The notes beneath the pieces are model-generated. The model was not told the origin of the DNA. It did not search any database and was given only the letters and a program-made list of their open reading frames with translations. A program made the position numbers and the translations under genes. From contig CP137675.1 of assembly GCA_037976565.1 (NCBI GenBank), positions 26,716,166 to 26,780,165 on the forward strand: a stretch of DNA of 64,000 bases, read 5' to 3'. The stretch is from Mesocentrotus franciscanus (taxonomy: Eukaryota > Echinodermata > Echinoidea > Camarodonta > Strongylocentrotidae). Shown one piece after another: positions 62,301 through 64,000 of the stretch. Numbering within the stretch: the stretch's first letter is position 1; the number at the start of each line of letters is the position of its first letter.

Positions 62301-63411
62301 CCATTTGAGGATGAGATATTATTTTTTACCAGAGCTTAGAACTGTTATCAACTTCAAATCATGGAAATCTATTCTTGGAATGATAATGGAATTATTTTTT
62401 GATGTAATAATAATAATAATAATAATATACATACATAATAATGATCATAATAATGATGATAATAATAATATACATACATAATAATGATCATAATAATGAT
62501 GATAATAATAGTAATAATAACATTGATAATGATAATGATAATGTTAATGACAATGATGATGATAACAATAATAATAATAATAATGATAATAATTAATGAT
62601 AATGATAATAATACTTATAATGGTAATAGTAATGATAACAAAATAACAACAAAAACAACAGCAACATCAACAACAGCTGCAACATCAACAACAATATAAA
62701 CAACATGCATTATTGTATGAGTGCAATTCCGTGTATTTTTAGTGTACTTTCACTTTCCTCTGTTTTTTAATATGAAAAACGATCACACGGCTCTTCGAAA
62801 ATCAACCTAAAGCTAGTTAAACAACCCTTTGCGTCATCTTTTGAAATGCGCAAGCATTACACTGTAAATTATGTTAGATGTACAGTGTTGGGCCAAAACA
62901 GTAGGGTAATAACTATTGTGTGTGACTAAAATTTTGACAACTTTATGTCCAGCTTGCGTAATGCTTTGCAAAAACCTTCAAAAAAAATATTAAGCAAAAA
63001 TCGGCCTGGTTGGACAAGCAATCATCTAGAAATAGGTCGACCGACACAAACCGTTATGATGACAAATTTGTGAACAAACGGTATTTGTACGGTGACACAG
63101 TCATCACGAAATCCGAACTTGAGTTCTGTAGGCTATCCAATGAAGCATTAAAATTGCCCTTCAGTTGATTTTTCGAAAGTATTTGCGTTCGTGTTTGAAT
63201 GAATTATGAAAACAGTTTACTTTAAGTTACTCACGCATGCATTTTGGAGTCTCTTCGGACCATGTCCCATACTGCGTGCATGTGCCTGTCACTGCAGGGT
63301 CCAGCAAGCGGTAGTTTGGGTCGCAAGAGAAAGTGATGTTGTCGCCATAGTAACGTCCAGCACCTTCAATGGCGCCGAAATTCGGCATGGCTGGATCTGG
63401 GCATCGGATAC
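47125..63411 (-). CDS. Gene B: sushi/C-type lectin/mucin-like/ZP transmembrane protein (5' partial)
   Basis: Span includes introns. Thirteen visible exons give 988 codons including stop. In order: sushi, two C-type lectin domains (each two exons), two sushi domains, a 156-codon decapeptide-repeat stalk, a ZP domain, the furin-type KGPLRLRR site, a transmembrane helix and a short tail ending ...CEVLLET. The gene continues past the right end of the window. Both lectin domains have EPN and WND, the mannose-type calcium and sugar motifs. All exons have a counterpart in gene A at equal or near-equal length and phase, so A and B arose by tandem duplication. Differences are in the stalk, lectin domain 2 and the divergent cytoplasmic tail. 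Likely role, by family inference: a polymerising or shed surface lectin in adhesion, immunity or gamete and epithelial matrix. Confidence 0.9.
48189..48405 (-). CDS. Gene B: ZP-C end and furin site
   Basis: 217 bp, phase 0 to 1. VYIHCDLLVCQATTGNETSE, ZP ending cysteines, then KGPLRLRR, identical to gene A at the cleavage site. Confidence 0.93.
48962..49058 (-). CDS. Gene B: ZP-C
   Basis: 97 bp, phase 2 to 0. GCAFETSTH...FVAVTISTFRFVELGNR. Confidence 0.88.
49455..49852 (-). CDS. Gene B: ZP domain middle
   Basis: 398 bp, phase 0 to 2. IVYSNTVVA, VPFYCSYNRS and SCVATPSASYND, colinear with gene A. Confidence 0.92.
51066..51256 (-). CDS. Gene B: ZP domain start (ZP-N)
   Basis: 191 bp, phase 1 to 0. 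LHCGYFSMALTIPLTLVGG...LHLLGDDDCTG...TTNLTDCNN. Donor GTATG. Confidence 0.9.
51325..51435. repeat. (GA)n purine tract
   Basis: Imperfect GAGA/GGGA tract between gene B stalk and ZP exons. Confidence 0.85.
51540..51765 (+). repeat. Dispersed repeat (pair with 44985-45215)
   Basis: Same family as described at 44985. Located in the gene B intron before the ZP domain. Confidence 0.75.
51948..52415 (-). CDS. Gene B: decapeptide-repeat stalk with NAT sequons
   Basis: 468 bp (156 codons), phase 1 to 1. About a dozen imperfect 30-bp units with consensus NATTPSSGTG. Asn-Ala-Thr is an N-glycosylation sequon in most units, unlike the NPT of gene A. The C-terminal edge, TTVFSRTTPLT, matches gene A. Confidence 0.87.
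52553..53980. mobile_element. TTAA-flanked TIR element with internal foldback, 1.43 kb
   Basis: AGGGCCCCTCCAA at left and TTGGAGGGGCCCT at right, each bordered by TTAA (52549-52552 and 53981-53984). Inside, arms 53031-53155 and 53226-53445 form a long imperfect inverted repeat. A minus-strand frame (53446-53694) of 82 residues, acidic at its start, ends ...TRDSGVEIPYYN. I do not recognise a transposase. The target site suggests a piggyBac-type non-autonomous element, inserted between gene B sushi and stalk exons. Confidence 0.8.
54380..54600. mobile_element. Possible TE end
   Basis: G-rich runs and AACTCCCCCGCTGCGTACGC followed by GCCTG resemble a transposon terminus. No paired end was found. 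Confidence 0.3.
55152..55328 (-). CDS. Gene B: sushi domain
   Basis: 177 bp. SCNSSHPTLPNS...VVVYLCQESYHPVG...VCQADGSWSQPTGNCE. Confidence 0.93.
55335..55400. repeat. (GAT)n microsatellite
   Basis: Directly upstream (gene sense) of the gene B sushi exon at 55152-55328. Confidence 0.8.
55678..55872 (-). CDS. Gene B: sushi domain
   Basis: 195 bp. QQCSDPGAPAHGTYN...FSCDLGYALDG...IDCRQNGTFTDDRPEC. Confidence 0.93.
56652..56786 (-). CDS. Gene B: lectin domain 2, second half (EPN/WND)
   Basis: 135 bp. FWYPNEPNG (EPN at 56752-56760), CINLL, WNDERC and GYICQY. Confidence 0.93.
57550..57828 (-). CDS. Gene B: lectin domain 2, first half
   Basis: 279 bp. YGENCAAFV...WDDALNYCKAKGGWLVEV...WWIGGFRDDS. 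Confidence 0.93.
57989..58526. mobile_element. Foldback MITE interrupted by a second element
   Basis: Outer arms share GTGCGAGTAGAACAGGTAGA and its complement. The left terminus ACCGTGTACC is completed at the right only across the inner insertion (GGTACACGGT), so the inner element landed inside the outer TIR. Confidence 0.8.
58281..58516. mobile_element. hAT-like MITE, 236 bp, 8-bp target duplication
   Basis: CAGGGGCGGATCCAG and CTGATCCGCCACTG are the termini. GGTACACG is duplicated exactly at 58273-58280 and 58517-58524. No coding capacity. Confidence 0.85.
58620..58760. repeat. (AAT)n-type microsatellite
   Basis: AAT/GAT/AAC imperfect triplets in a gene B intron. Confidence 0.85.
58808..59015 (-). 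repeat. tRNA-derived SINE copy
   Basis: On the minus strand: a GTAGAGGTGTTGCGGTCCAA head, GGTTTGAATCCC B-box, CATTTGCCACGCTCTACCCA and GATAAATGGGTACCCAGCAG. Confidence 0.75.
59503..59697 (-). CDS. Gene B: lectin domain 1, second half (EPN/WND)
   Basis: 195 bp. EPN at 59651-59659, CIQL, WNDEDC and FFICEFG. Ten codons longer than in gene A, the insertions lying before and after WND. Confidence 0.93.
60060..60400. repeat. Diverged repeat shared with 61200-61440 and 3190-3475
   Basis: ATTCATAACT.TCTTATTATT and flanking sequence recur at 61326. TTTTAGAGAACCTAT and CTTAGGAGAAAA recur near 3380-3470. Confidence 0.5.
60910..61161 (-). CDS. Gene B: lectin domain 1, first half
   Basis: 252 bp. VCPSGSWPYEDKTCF...WPTARDTC...GQLAKIPDQATQDFL...YWIGAFEGLKWYW. 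Donor GTAAGC, phase 1. Confidence 0.93.
61200..61445. repeat. Second copy of the 60060-60400 repeat
   Basis: TGTACACGA.AAACGGGAGAG and TCATAACTTTCTTATTATTG align with the first copy. It lies upstream (gene sense) of gene B lectin exon 60910-61161. Confidence 0.5.
62403..62680. repeat. (AAT)n/(GATAAT)n array
   Basis: Imperfect AAT-based array including a duplicated block of about 58 bp (AATATACATACATAATAATG occurs twice). Gene B intron. Confidence 0.88.
63235..63411 (-). CDS. Gene B first visible exon: sushi domain
   Basis: 177 bp, phase 1 to 1. RCPDPAMPNFG...FSCDPNYRLL...TCTQYGTWSEETPKC is a CCP domain, counterpart of gene A exon 2. Confidence 0.93.
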
Positions 63412-63463
63412 CTTGACGGAAAAAGCCCCCAAAGAAGCATTAGAGAGTGGAAGACATAGATAG

Positions 63464-63470
63464 AGAGAGT

Positions 63471-63507
<37 letters not shown>
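63464..63507. repeat. (GA)n microsatellite
   Basis: GA repeat close to the acceptor side of the first visible gene B exon. Confidence 0.9.
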
Positions 63508-63508
<1 letters not shown>

Positions 63509-64000
63509 TGGGAAGAATATGAAAATACGTGCCGGGGAGGGGTTCTTAGATTTTCTTGGGTATGCGACCGCTATTCTGAAATGTTCAAATGCGTTAATTA
63601 ATCAAACAAATATCTTGCATGCTCCTGTCTTATGACTTGTTATGCATGCGAAGATGGTCAATAGGTGTGTTGACATAATTCCAGATTTGATTATTATTAT
63701 TATCATTCATTTTTTTTGGGGGGGGGGATTTTTTGGGAAGCTGTGAAATTTTCATGATTTAATGCTTTATTTAGTGTCTTTTGACACTCTGTAAATACGA
63801 ACTGAATTGAATTGAATTTTTTAGATTCATTAAGGTTGATATGTATTTTTTTCAATGGGGAAGTTAAGCAATGAAAAAGAGCAATGTATCTGTTTTCTTC
63901 GGGGGAGTCTTGCATCCTACCTCCAATTGAAAAGGTATTGTCAATTTTTTTGTTACCACACACAGTCAAAGCTATCCCTTCGGATAAAATTTGTCCCTTG

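Overview
The window looks like nuclear DNA from a marine invertebrate deuterostome, most probably an echinoderm and perhaps a sea urchin. Many short phase-consistent exons lie in long AT-rich introns crowded with tRNA-derived SINEs, small terminal-inverted-repeat (TIR) elements and microsatellites, and a cell-surface protein combines C-type lectin, sushi and zona pellucida (ZP) modules. The species call is an inference. A 500-base run of N (26001-26500) marks an assembly gap.

Three multi-exon genes can be read, all on the minus strand. (1) 24305-6837: a sorting nexin of the SNX1/SNX2 type in 14 coding exons, with an acidic DLF-containing N-terminus, a PX domain and a BAR domain. The exons join in frame except exon 12, which is one base short. 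Degenerate tandem copies of exon 13 lie in the intron before it. (2) 63411-47125 (gene B, 5' end outside the window) and (3) 41945-29393 (gene A, most 5' exon not found): tandem paralogues of a single-pass membrane protein. The order is sushi (two visible in A, one in B), two C-type lectin domains, two sushi domains, a decapeptide-repeat Ser/Thr/Pro stalk, a ZP domain, a furin-type RLRR site, a transmembrane helix and a short tail. Summing exon lengths gives an open frame of 988 codons for B and 1151 for A, including stop. Every splice junction I assigned agrees in phase between the two copies.

Region by region: 1-2700 is repeat-rich and holds a possible orphan coding exon and a histone H3 tail fragment. 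2700-6836 is downstream of the sorting nexin. 6837-24305 is the sorting nexin gene, its introns carrying SINEs, foldback elements, a 144-bp tandem repeat with nuclear-receptor-like half-sites and a perfect 48-bp-arm hairpin. 24306-29392 is intergenic and mostly one gap-containing TIR element. 29393-41945 is gene A, 41946-47124 is intergenic, and 47125-63411 is gene B.

By family knowledge, the sorting nexin would act on endosomes. The paralogues would be surface lectins held by a ZP polymerisation module. EPN and WND motifs in their lectin domains predict calcium-dependent binding of mannose-type sugars. The paralogues differ in stalk length, stalk glycosylation sequons and one lectin motif, which suggests functional divergence after duplication.
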